Shown: piece after piece, positions 22,254 through 33,246 of the stretch
Layout: each line of letters starts with the position of its first letter
How positions within the stretch are numbered: the first letter of the stretch is position 1
Assembly: GCA_003049485.1 (NCBI GenBank)
Contig: PYST01000303.1
Location: forward strand, 1-47,485
From: Ophioceras dolichostomum
Lineage: Eukaryota > Ascomycota > Sordariomycetes > Magnaporthales > Ophioceraceae
Length of the DNA stretch: 47,485 nt
Direction: 5' to 3'
Notes under the pieces: model-generated
Database searches by the model: none
Told to the model about the DNA's origin: nothing
The model's input: only the letters and a program-made list of their open reading frames with translations
Program-made: the position numbers and the translations under genes

Positions 22254-25200
22254 ATGGGGGAAATGGAGGCGTTCGAGGCCTCGGGCCCGATCAAGGAGCA
22301 ATTGATCGACCAGTTGCCGAAGCGCTTCAAGGGCCTCAAGTTTGGGATCCAGTAAGAGGCTCTACCGCTTGTCCCCACGAATATTCAAAACTCCAGGGAC
22401 TTTGCTGACGACCCCTGCTTCCGCTGCGGGTCACAGGTCGAACCAAGATATCGCCAGTCAGTCAGTGCTAGAAGTCTCCCAGCGCATGCTCTATGATATC
22501 GACAACAACCGCGCTCCGTCCAGCAATGGAGCACTGGATCTGCGCTTGGTACGTTCCCCTACCACCTCTCTATGCCTGAGTTCTTCGACGGCAATCGTCT
22601 TACTGACCTGCAATCCTCATCTCCTCTCCAGGGTACTTCGAGCAAGACTGGACTATGCAGCACATGCCAGCTTCCTCTCCAGTTCTGCGTCGGCCATTTC
22701 GGTCACGTTCGGCTAGCGCTACCCGCCTTCCACATCGGTTACCTACGCTTCATCCAGTCCATTCTTCAGAACATCTGCAAGAACTGCGCCCGCGTCCTCC
22801 TCACCGAACCCGAGCGACGGTCGTTCCTGGCTGATCTGCGACGTCCGATGGACAACCTCCGGCGGACCCAGATATGCAAAAAGATCAACGAGCAGTGCAG
22901 GAAATGCAAAGAGTGCCCATACTGCGGCGAGGTCAACGGACAGATCCGCAAGATGGGCGTGCTCAAGCTCACCCACGACAAGTTCGTGGCCTTCAACAAG
23001 TCGGCCTCCTTGAAGAAACAACCCCCAGAAAGCAAGATCGAGTTCGACATGTCCTTCAGGGCCGCAAGGAAAGCGAACGCGGACCTGGACAAACACGTGC
23101 GCAAGGCCATGGAGGACCTGAACCCCCTCCGCGTACTGAACCTCTTCAAGAAGATCAGTCCCACGGACTGTTTGCTGCTCGGCCTGGATCCATCCGAGGG
23201 CCGGCCTGAGATGTTCATCTGGCAGTTCATTCCCACCCCACCGGTCTGCATTAGGCCCTCCGTGGTCCAGGATAACGCTAGTAACGAAGACGACCTGACC
23301 ACCCAGCTTGCCGAAATCGTCCACATCAATGGCCTTATAAGGGCAGCATTGAGCAAGGGACAGCCCATCCAGACCATCATGGAGCAGTGGGAGTACGTAC
23401 AGCTGCAGATTGCCATGTACGTTAACAGCGACGTGCCCGGCTTGTCGCAGCCAGGGTTCGGGAAGAGCATCAGGGGATTCTGCCAGCGTCTCAAGGGTAA
23501 GCAGGGGCGGTTCAGGGGCAACCTGTCAGGCAAGCGAGTCGACTTCTCCGGACGAACCGTCATCTCGCCAGACCCGAACCTCGGCATCGACCAAGTAGCC
23601 GTTCCGCAACTCGTCGCTAAGAACCTGACGTACCCGGAGCGGGTGCAAGCTCACAACATCCAGAAACTGAGGGACTGTGTGATCAACGGGCCGAAGACCT
23701 GGCCGGGGGCGAACCAGGTCCTCAAGTCCGAGGATGGAGGGTGGAAGCAGAACCTGCAGTTTGGTGACCGCTACCAGGTCGCCAAAGACCTAAAGATCGG
23801 CGACGTAGTCGACCGTCACTTGGAAGACGGCGACATTGTCCTCTTCAACCGCCAGCCGTCGCTCCACAAGCTCAGTATCATGAGTCATCGTGTGAAAGTC
23901 AGGCCCTGGAGGACCTTCCGGTTGAACGAATGCGTCTGCACGCCGTACAACGCCGACTTCGACGGAGATGAGATGAATCTTCACGTCCCGCAATCGGAGG
24001 AGGCGCGTGCCGAAGCCATCACATTAATGGGCGTCAAGCACAACCTGGCCACACCGAAAAACGGCGAGCCAATCATAGCTGCAACCCAGGATTTCATTAC
24101 GGCCGCCTATCTACTCAGCAGCAAGGACACGTTTTTCGATCGCAAGACCTTCACATACGTCTGCATGCACATGCTCGATGGCGAAACTCACCTCGAGCTT
24201 CCGCCGCCTACCATCGTAAAGCCCAAGGCGCTCTGGACCGGCAAGCAAGTCTTCAATATGCTCATGCGTCCCAACAAGCAGTCGCCTGTTCTGGTGAATG
24301 TCGACGCCAAGTGCAGAGAATACGTCAACGTCGACGGCCGAGCCCCAGACATGGACCCTAATGATGCCTGGCTGATCATTCGCAACTCGGAGGTCATGTG
24401 CGGCCGCATGGATAAGTCCACTGTGGGCGCGGGCAAGAAGGACTCCATCTTCCACGTCATTCTCCGAGACTTCGGCCCAGACTACGCCGTTACAGCCATG
24501 AACCGCCTTGCCAAGCTTTGTGCTAGGCAGCTCACAGTCCAGGGTTTCTCCATCGGCGTCGGCGATGTGTTCCCCATCAGCGAATTGATGGCCTCAAAGG
24601 AGAGGCTCGTCCTGGACGCGTATGCCAGGTGCGATGGCCTCATCGAGGATTTCAAGATGGGAAAACTCGAAAAGTCCCCCGGCTGCAATCTGGAGGAGAC
24701 TCTCGAGATCAGGATCTCGGGTATTCTGAGTAAAGTCCGTCAACAGGCCGGAGAACAGTGCGTCGACACGCTCAGCCGGAACAACGCGCCCCTCACTATG
24801 GCCAACTCTGGGTCCAAAGGTCTACACATCAACGTCGCCCAGATGGTGGCCTGCGTCGGGCAGCAGATTATTGGGGGCCAGCGTGTGCCCAACGGCTTCC
24901 AGGACCGCAGTTTATTTCACTTCCACAAGAACTCCCGACAGCCTCCTTCAAAGGGCTTCGTGCGCAACAGTTTCTACACAGGTCTGCGACCGACCGAGTT
25001 CTTCTTCCACACAATATCCGGTCGAGAGGGTCTGATCGACACGGCTGTCAAGACGGCCGAGACGGGTTACATGTCGCGGCGCCTGATGAAGTCGCTCGAG
25101 GACCTTTCGACGCAGTATGACGACACGGTGCGGACGTCCTCGGGCGGCATCGTGCAGTTCCAGTTCGGCGCGGACAAGCTCGACCCTGTGGACATGGAAG

Positions 25201-27122
25201 GGTCGGCCGTGCCCGTCAACTTCGACCACACCTGGACGCACGTCGAGAACATCACGTGGGACAACAGCGAGCGAGCCCTGCTACCGTACGAGATCGTCGC
25301 CGTCTGCGACGAACTGCTAGAGAAGGAGAAGGCTCGCTACACGAGGCGGCGCCTGCTAGACGGCGCGGCGCTAGACTACTACGACGAGAGCGACGCGGCC
25401 GTGGACGAGCACGACAGCGCGCGCAACTTCTTGGAAACTGTGAGGGCTTACGTCGTGGGCCGCGCGGCGAAGCTGTCCAAGGCGCGCGAGAAGGCCAGGC
25501 TGGACGCCGATCCGCATGGCGCGGACATGGTGATCGACCCGCTGCCCGACCAGAGGATCCGGGTCGCGGGCACGGAGAGGGTGGCGAAGGTGTCGCGGAC
25601 GGCGCTGGAGAAGTTCATCAGGGAGTGCGTGGAGCGATACCAGAAGGCGCACGTGGAGCCCGGCCACGCCGTGGGTGCCGTCGGCGCGCAGTCGATCGGC
25701 GAGCCCGGGACGCAGATGACGCTGAAGACGTTCCACTTCGCGGGCGTGGCCGGCATGAGCATCACGCAGGGCGTACCCCGCATCAAGGAGATCATCAACG
25801 CATCCAAGGCGATCAGCACGCCCGTCATCAAGTGCCCGCTGCTCAACGACCGGGAGCTCGAGGCGGCGCGCATCGTCAAGGGCCGCATCGAGAAGACGTA
25901 CATCCGCGACGTGGTGCGCGCTATCGAGGACGAGTGGGCGCACGACAGGGGCAACATCGTGCTGCACGTCGACATGGACGTCCTGCAGGACATGCACCTG
26001 GGCATCGGCGTGCGCGACATCGCCGAGGCGATCGTCGGGGCGAAGAAGCTGAAGGTCGAGCAGGGGGAAGTCACGGTCGGGCCATCGCACATAGAGGTGT
26101 CGGTGCTCAACTCGTGGGTCGACGCCGACGCGGGCAAGAGGCGCTCCCGCGTCGGCGCCGCGGCCGCCGCCTCCTCCGGCTTCCCTTCCAAGGCCGCCGC
26201 CGCCGCCGCCGCGATCGTCGAGGAGGCCCCCGACTTCCGCCTGCGCGTCAACCACCTCCGCCAGATGCTGCCCAAGGTCCTGGTGTCCGGGTACGCGGAC
26301 GCGACGCGCGCCATCATCCAGACGTCGAACTCGGGCGCGCACGCCGTGCTGGTCGAGGGCTACGGCCTGCGCGAGTGCATGACGACCGAGGGCGTGGTGG
26401 GCACGCGGGCGAGCACGAACTCGGTGATGGAGTGCCGGGACGTGCTGGGCATCGAGGCGGCGCGTACGACGATCGTGAACGAGATGGGGGACGTCATGTC
26501 CGGGATGAACATCGACCCGAGGCACATACAGCTGCTGGCGGACGTGATGACTTATAAAGGGGACGTGTTGGGCATCACGAGGTTCGGCCTGTCGAGGATG
26601 AGGGACTCTGTGCTGCAGCTGGCCAGCTTCGAGAAGACGCCCGACCACCTTTTCGAGGCAGCGGCGGGGATGAAGACGGACCTGATAGAGGGCGTGTCGG
26701 AGTGCATCATCATGGGGCAGACGATGAGCGTGGGCACGGGGGCGTTCCAGGTGGTGAGGAGGCTGAACATCTCGGAGAGGGACGTGGTGCCGAGGAGGAC
26801 GCTTTTTGAGGATGCGTGGGTTGGGGTGCATGTTCCTCCTCCTCCTCCTCCTCATCCGCGACCGCCGACACTGGCTGTGAGGAGGAAGGCGATGGCGGCG
26901 GCGACGGCGACCACGACGGGGACGGGGATGGGGACGGCGAATAGGAGGAAGGAGGTGAGGGAGGACGAGGAGGAGGAAGCTCAGGTTTCGGTTAATGGGA
27001 ACGGCGGGGAGAGTGTTGTACAAGAAGAAGAGGCGGTGGCGTCCGTGACGGCAATCGCGACGGCCACCGCGGCGGCCACCGCGACGGCGCCAACGAGGAG
27101 AAGCACGAGGAGACGAGGGTGA
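22254..27122 (+). CDS. RPC1: DNA-directed RNA polymerase III largest subunit (RPC1/RPC160)
   Basis: Catalytic largest subunit of nuclear RNA polymerase III, which makes tRNA, 5S rRNA and U6 RNA. Exons are 22254-22351, 22437-22548 and 22632-27122, giving 1566 residues; phases agree. The clamp zinc cysteines are CSTCQLPLQFCVGHFGH near 78-94, and a second Cys cluster CRKCKECPYCG follows near 158-170. The absolutely conserved metal site NADFDGDEMNLH is at about 510, and the trigger-loop region MTLKTFHFAG and ITQGVPRIKEIINASK near 1032-1065. Features such as SPTDCLLLGLDP and RPSVVQD match the Pol III rather than Pol I or II version. A poly-Ala insert lies near residues 1245-1268. After the normal end of the family (about residue 1465) there is a tail of about 100 residues of Pro, Ala/Thr and acidic repeats, unusual for this subunit. 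It could be a real disordered tail or a missed 3' intron. Confidence 0.96.
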
Positions 27123-28317
<1,195 letters not shown>

Positions 28318-28329
28318 ATTTTATTTTAT

Positions 28330-29263
28330 GGTCCATCTCGATGTATATACAGTTTTTCGTCCTCTCAGATCTTGGCCGCTTCTTTGTAGAAGTGGACGAT
28401 GAACGGCTTCAATAGGCGGCCTTCGACAGGGCGGCGCAAGTTGGCCGGCTTCGCTCGTAAAGCTACGGCCATAGCCTCAAGGTTGGCCGTTGTAAAGCCT
28501 CTCGGTTGGCTCCGTCGCGCGAACTACAGAGCCTGAGGATAAATGGTATTTGGTAAGCATCCGGCGATTTTGATGGTGGTTGACAGAACACACCTGGCAG
28601 GCCAGTTTGGCTTCCTGGACTTCCTCTGCGTTGACGATCTTACAAAGCGACATACCACGATGTGATGGTCTGAAGGCTCGTTTTTAGGTAGGTACCGAGC
28701 TTTTATAAGTCGTTGATGCCGGATTTGTCGAAGTTTTCGGTAAGTTATATATTTAATATTTATATAGTTAGCATCTATTTACCAGCTATTTACCAGTTAT
28801 TTTCCTTTAATGTTAGCCAGGTTTTCGTTCTTTTGCTTATAAACCGGGAGGCAATATTGATCTCCCCGAATGCGCGTCGAAGATATTTCTTATCCCCTGT
28901 TCTCTTGTACAGCATTATCGATACAATGCCCAAGCTGATGGCCTGGTTGCCCAGGTATGCTGGGCCCGAGGGTTTCTGGGTGGCGGTTTGGGCGGCAGCA
29001 TTGGCCGCCGGTTCGGGAGATTGATCCTCCAAGCCCTGCCTGACCAAAGCGACGGCGTTCGCTACATTTTGTTTAAAAGCGTCCTGGCGAGCTTTTGCCT
29101 GCGTTTGATCGGTTTCTGTGAACTCTTCACGCCAGAGAATTCGATCCGCGAGCGCACCGCTGAGTGAAGGGAGCTGAACGGTCTCGCTGAGGCCACTGTT
29201 GTCCTTGTCGACGAGACCAAACAGGTTCGCTTTGGAGTGCGAGAGCTTGGCGACGATGTAGCG

Positions 29264-29294
<31 letters not shown>

Positions 29295-29450
29295 CACTGG
29301 GGCTTGCGGCTATGTTGCATGGGGAGAACTTGAGCGATCCTTGACGGGGACCCTTTGGAACCGTAGCTTCAAACTCGGCGTTCGTCTTTGGCCATAGCAC
29401 CACGCACGAGGTGTCTAGAATCCATGCCAGCTGGTGAGCGGAATCCATCC
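28330..29450 (-). pseudogene. Decayed coding remnant, possibly TPR-like
   Basis: On the minus strand, several protein-like segments lie in different frames. One runs 29230-28790 and includes LVDKDNSGLSETVQLPSLSG, ALADRILWREEF and AISLGIVSIMLYKRTGDKKY. The last segment loosely resembles the tetratricopeptide-type repeats of fungal NLR-like proteins. Another is at about 28520-28390 and includes GFTTANLEAMAVALRAKP and FIVHFYKEAAK. A third, around 29448-29330, includes MDSAHQLAWILDTSCVVLWP. Between them lie stops, an AT-rich patch (28735-28810) and an (AG)n tract in the reading frame (29269-29294). I see no intact gene. TPR is only a resemblance, and introns could explain part of the break-up. 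Confidence 0.4.
29269..29294 (+). repeat. (AG)n microsatellite
   Basis: About 13 perfect AG units inside the minus-strand coding remnant, where they read as Ser-Leu repeats. Confidence 0.9.
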
Positions 29451-29668
29451 ATACCAGCGGGCGGGCTGGTCTATCGAGGTAGGTTGGTACTCTCCAGATC
29501 GCCTCCAGCTCCCCTGACCCAACCTCAGCATCGAGGTTCCTAGTTTATAGCGGAGCTAGCTACCTACTATCCTTCGCTCCGTAGAGGTAAAGTGAGAAAC
29601 ATGACACTCGGAAGAAGCCAAGAACCAGATCGTCGTCCCCGTCCTTCCCTCCCTCCTGCGGCTTGCCT

Positions 29669-29700
29669 CGAGGGAGGTAGGTACCTACCTAGGTGCCTAG
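29669..29700. repeat. Palindromic GGTAGGTACCTACC island
   Basis: About 32 bases with nested palindromes (GGTACC, CCTAGG) of the same type as the cluster at 27412-27470, located 40 bases before MITE copy B. Confidence 0.65.
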
Positions 29701-29739
29701 AGAAGTATACGATTGGTGCCACCGTGAGACGCCGATCAG

Positions 29740-29904
29740 CAGGGCCTGCAATGCATTGTCTTGTAATGTGTTTTGTATTGTATCTGGTGGCGCGTTACCT
29801 GCCGCGTTACCTGCCGCGTACGGTATAATACCGCGCAGAGCACACGAAGACAGGTCGGAAATACAATACAAAATACATTACATTACATAACATTGCAGGC
29901 TCTG
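29740..29904. mobile_element. hAT-type MITE, copy B, with perfect 8-base target duplication
   Basis: 165 bases bounded by CAGGGCCTGCAATG on the left and the complement of CAGAGCCTGCAATG on the right. The flanking direct repeat CCGATCAG occurs at 29732-29739 and 29905-29912. TIRs starting CAGRG and an 8-base duplication are the hallmarks of the hAT superfamily. The inside has the subterminal words TACAATACAAAA and TACATTACATTACAT and a small internal palindrome GGTATAATACC. No coding capacity, so it would depend on a transposase elsewhere. It lies in inverted orientation relative to copies A and C, and has an extra 12-base tandem unit (GCGTTACCTGCC twice). Confidence 0.93.
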
Positions 29905-30021
29905 CCGATCAGATCAGGTGCTACAGCTCAGCAGGAAGAGGAGAGATAGAGATATAACCCCAACCCTGACTCTGCTTCACTCTCTTGTCAAGATACCAAG
30001 AAAAAAAAGAAAAAAACCAAA

Positions 30022-31470
30022 CTATATACTCCGACAGGTGTATTCGTGTCGGCGAAGGTCTGATGGGAAACCACAGGCCTTGCCACACATCTGACAACAA
30101 TAGTGTCTCTCTTCTAGGGGTTTCGCCGAAATGACCTGCGCAGTACACACAGCTTGGGCGGCGGCGTGGGCGGCGTCAACTCAGGGTATTTTTCAGGGGC
30201 CTGTTTACAGGACTGCTGTATGTGCCTGATCATGTCGGCACGGGTTGTAAATGCTCGGTCGCAGTGAGAGAAGCAGAATTCCTGGTTGCCAAAGCTTCAT
30301 CTGCCCGTGCCCTTCGTCGGATAATGCGAGGGAGGGTTCGAAGAAGGAGGAGGATTGACATTTCTAGACCCCGCCCGCCCGCCTCCCAGGGTTGGGCAGA
30401 GGCGGCATCCTTGACGGGTTTTAAATGTTCCGTCGCAACAAGAGCGGCAGAATCTCCTGGCTGCCAAATCTTCTTGGATATTGCGAGGGTCCGAAGAGAG
30501 AGACTCGACATCCCTCGACGGCCTTGGCAGCGGCGGCATCAATTCATCAATTCAGGGGTTTCGGGAGCTTTCGTACAGGCCTGCCGCATGTGCCTGCTCA
30601 GGCTATTGGAATGCTCGGTCGCAATAAGAACAGATAAATCTCCTGACTGTCAACTATTTAATTTCTCCGTTCCCTGATTCGGATATTGTGAGGGTTCGAA
30701 GAGAGAGACTTGACGTCCTTTGACGGCCTCGGTGGCAGAAGCGTCTGGGAGGACCCAAGCGCGTCCCCTTTTCAAGGCCAAGACGAACCATCTCGAAGAG
30801 AGCACTGTGTGTACAAAGGCCGTCCCACTCCTCAACCGAGCGTTCCTCAGATGAGCGTTCCGAGCCAATCCGCGCCATATCGCCCTTAGCTGATTCGAGA
30901 AGCTCGCTTCGAAGACGCGCAGTAGCAAGCGTGCTTTTGGCCCTAATATCGTTGAAGGCGGTTCTGGCGTCCAACAGAGGGAAGCGAAATCCGTACATAA
31001 CGGAATCCATCTTCGAAGGCACGTCGAACCAACCAGGGCGGCGATGACTTGGGGCTAGCGTACTGGCAGAGCCCGCAATGTAATGTAATGTACTGTATTT
31101 TGTATTGTATTTCCGACCTATCTTCGTGTGCTCTGCGCGGTATTATACCGTACGCGGTAGGTAACGCGGCACCAGATACAATACATTACAATGCAATACA
31201 TTGCAGGCCCTGCGTACTGGTAGGCGTGGATTCGGACACGCTGCGCATCCGATGTAAAGGCGAGGTGTTTTGCCCTCTGTCGTAAACAAGAGAATATTCA
31301 CGACCCAAATCTCCTTGAACGTTCGGTATTCCTCGTCTTTGGCGATATTGGGGAGGCTTCGTAGCTATGACAGCGTCGGGTGGCTGTTGCCCGACAACAC
31401 TTCCTAGACCTGAGGGCAAAGCTGACTGACAATAAGAGACGCCGTTAAATTTTATTAGGTTGCGATTCAT
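30022..31470 (-). pseudogene. Decayed zinc-finger gene with tandem C2H2/C2HC-like fingers
   Basis: Minus-strand coding-like sequence broken by stops and frameshifts and by MITE copy C (31067-31212). A protein-like block lies at 31058-30657 (for example MDSVMYGFRFPLLDART and TARLRSELLESAKGDMARIG), followed by three repeated finger units. Finger 3 (30632-30575) has CSYCDRAF, then after a one-base shift SLSRHMRQAC. Finger 2 (30450-30390) has RSCCDGTF and no readable His. Finger 1 (30275-30206) is intact: SHCDRAF, DMIRHIQQSC. A last finger (30099-30034) is MCGKACGFPSDLRRHEYTC, followed by a stop at 30022. Spacing between units is about 173-187 bases. Upstream of the MITE, another frame (31340-31213) reads FKEIWVVNILLFTTEGK and LYIGCAACPNP. 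A fungal zinc-finger protein is likely; the family is not identified. Confidence 0.6.
31067..31212. mobile_element. hAT-type MITE, copy C, with perfect 8-base target duplication
   Basis: 146 bases bounded by CAGAGCCCGCAATG on the left and the complement of CAGGGCCTGCAATG on the right, flanked by the direct repeat CGTACTGG at 31059-31066 and 31213-31220. The inside is very similar to the reverse complement of copy B, including TTTCCGACCT, TCTTCGTGTGCTCTGCGCGG and the palindrome GGTATTATACC. It has inserted into the decayed minus-strand zinc-finger gene. Confidence 0.93.
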
Positions 31471-31653
31471 AAGGTCTCGTCAACAGATGCAACTCCAACG
31501 CCGACCCTGCTTTCCCTCTCTCGGGCTCCTGCGCGAACGAGAAGGAGAACTAGGTTCGTGATATATTGGTTCGGTCATGTGCGTGGTCCCAATGCGGCGG
31601 TTCGTCCTGTCCCGGTAAATTTATTGGGTTGCGACTGATGATGCCTCGTCAAC
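31442..31653 (+). repeat. Imperfect direct repeat pair of about 43 bases
   Basis: Two copies at 31442-31484 and 31612-31653 share the core words TTTATT, GGTTGCGA and CTCGTCAAC. They match at roughly 33-34 of 43 positions, and most differences are transitions. They could be fragments of a repeated element or a local duplication in the accessory island. Confidence 0.6.
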
Positions 31654-31659
31654 CGGTGT

Positions 31660-32830
31660 GCACGTAGCCTGGGCCTGGGTATGGATGTCTCGTCTATAAT
31701 GTGTTTGCGGCTCACCCGTCGGGTCGGGCCAGAGACGTTTGTTGTTTCTTCGAGGGTGTCTCGTGCCGGAGCCGACGGGTATTTCTTTGTTTCGGCTGTG
31801 AGGGGTGAGAGTGCGTGTGCCACAATGCGTTCGGTTGCTCGAGGACAGGGGGGGCCGACGACGGTTGGTTGGTGGTATTCAAAGCTGCTTTGGGAGAGAG
31901 CCAAGTGTGCTAGACCTCGGGGTGATTCGGCCGAGAGACGAGAAGGGGGAGGGGGACGACAGCATTGGTTCGATCGAGCACGGCCTCTCGGGAAAATTCA
32001 TCGTCGAAACACGAGGTCGATGGATGGACACATTGGGGCCATTTGGAGCAAACGTCAAAGCAAGGGTTGTGTGGTAGTCTCCTCCATCCAGCTGCCACTT
32101 TTGGGCATCATCACTGTCGTTTTCCTTCCCCTCACCCACCGCTCTCCCGTTCCAGGATTCCAATGGTCCCAAGTTTATTTCCCCGCACTCCAGGTCGGGG
32201 TGCTGCTGGGGTGGCCCCCTTATAGTGGGCCTTTCTCCAGATCTCCACAGCACATGAGGCAGGGAGATTGGCGTCCGGTAGTGTATAAGTGGTGTCTTCA
32301 TTGACAATATGGGAGCGTCACGCGGCAGGCATGACCAGCGAGTGGACATGTCTTGTGTCAGTCCTCCCTTGGACTTTGTTTCGTTCAGTCGTGCAGATGG
32401 TCCGTCAATGTATGTACATGTAGTAGCGGTGGCGGCACTGGCCTGACAGGCTCAAGAAGGGCCGACCCCGAGCTCTCCGCTCTGCTGCCAAGGGGCTTCC
32501 CCCGGAATCCGTTCGGTGTTGGAAGAAACTCTAGGTGTGTTTCTTCCCCCCACCCACTCACCCCCTACCCACTCACTCATCCATCGATCGTACTATTTAC
32601 CAGCCTGCACCAGACATCGACACCGCATCGATCCACTCCTCCATCCACGGCCATGGGCAGGGTGGCAGGATGGACAGGATGAATACCATGGCCGTTGGTA
32701 CGCAGCTCGCATGTAATGACATGCAAGGTAGGATGTAAATTGGTCGAAAATGCTCGAGGAGAGTTGCTGCGTTCCCGCCAAGCTGTCTTTCCTGCCCTCC
32801 TTGCCTCCGGTCCCCTTCCATAAAGTTCAG
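31660..32830. other. Intergenic region upstream of the fucose-permease-type transporter
   Basis: No gene supported; frames on both strands are short and motif-free. Tracts of C-rich sequence with CTGGGG words near 32207 could be carbon-catabolite repressor (CreA-type SYGGRG) sites. That would suit a sugar transporter, but such words are common by chance. Confidence 0.45.
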
Positions 32831-32831
32831 A

Positions 32832-32838
32832 TATAAAA
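32832..32838 (+). promoter_or_regulatory. TATA box of the fucose-permease-type transporter gene
   Basis: TATAAAA lies 409-415 bases before the ATG at 33247 and is followed about 50 bases later by a C/T-rich run (32878-32910) typical of a fungal transcription start region. A leader of about 350 bases would result. Confidence 0.55.
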
Positions 32839-33246
32839 CTCCGAGACGACCTGCCTCACGCCGCCATCCGAACTTTACCTCTCCTCCTTCCCTCCTTCCT
32901 TCTTAACCCGCCTTTTTCACCAATGGTCGGCCGAGTCAGGTAGAGTTGAACTCAACTCTAGACCAGTCTCATATTCTGTCTGGACACAGGTTCTTGGGAC
33001 GGACCTGCGCCGTTGTTGATCTTTGCTTGCTCTCAGCCGTGCTCGGGTTGCTCCTTCCTCCGCTTTCCACTTCACCTATCATCACCGCCCCACACCTGAC
33101 AAGATATTTTCTCAGCCCCGTCTTCCTCGATCATCGACACCATCCGCGGTACCTACCTACCGTACCCGAGATAAACACCATCTGTCCGAACAAAGGGAAC
33201 AAAACAGAACGACGATCGACAAGACCAATACCGTTCATCCACCACA

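Noticed and set aside
25256..26557. 433-codon plus-strand open frame in another frame
   Set aside because: Shifted-frame shadow of RPC1; Arg/Gly-rich and without domains.
25371..27023. 550-codon minus-strand open frame
   Set aside because: Lies fully antisense to RPC1 exon 3, is rich in Arg, His and Pro as expected for antisense of GC-rich codons, and has no motif.
30252..30650. Regularly spaced repeats that might suggest a CRISPR-like array
   Set aside because: The repeats are coding zinc-finger units with 173-187 base spacing in a fungal genome; there is no short identical repeat with unique spacers.
29731..31220. Nine-base target duplications, which would suggest a Mutator-type element
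   Set aside because: Copies B and C also match at a ninth base, but the 33-base copy shows exactly 8 (ATTTAGCC), and the symmetric TIR then starts CAG as in hAT elements.
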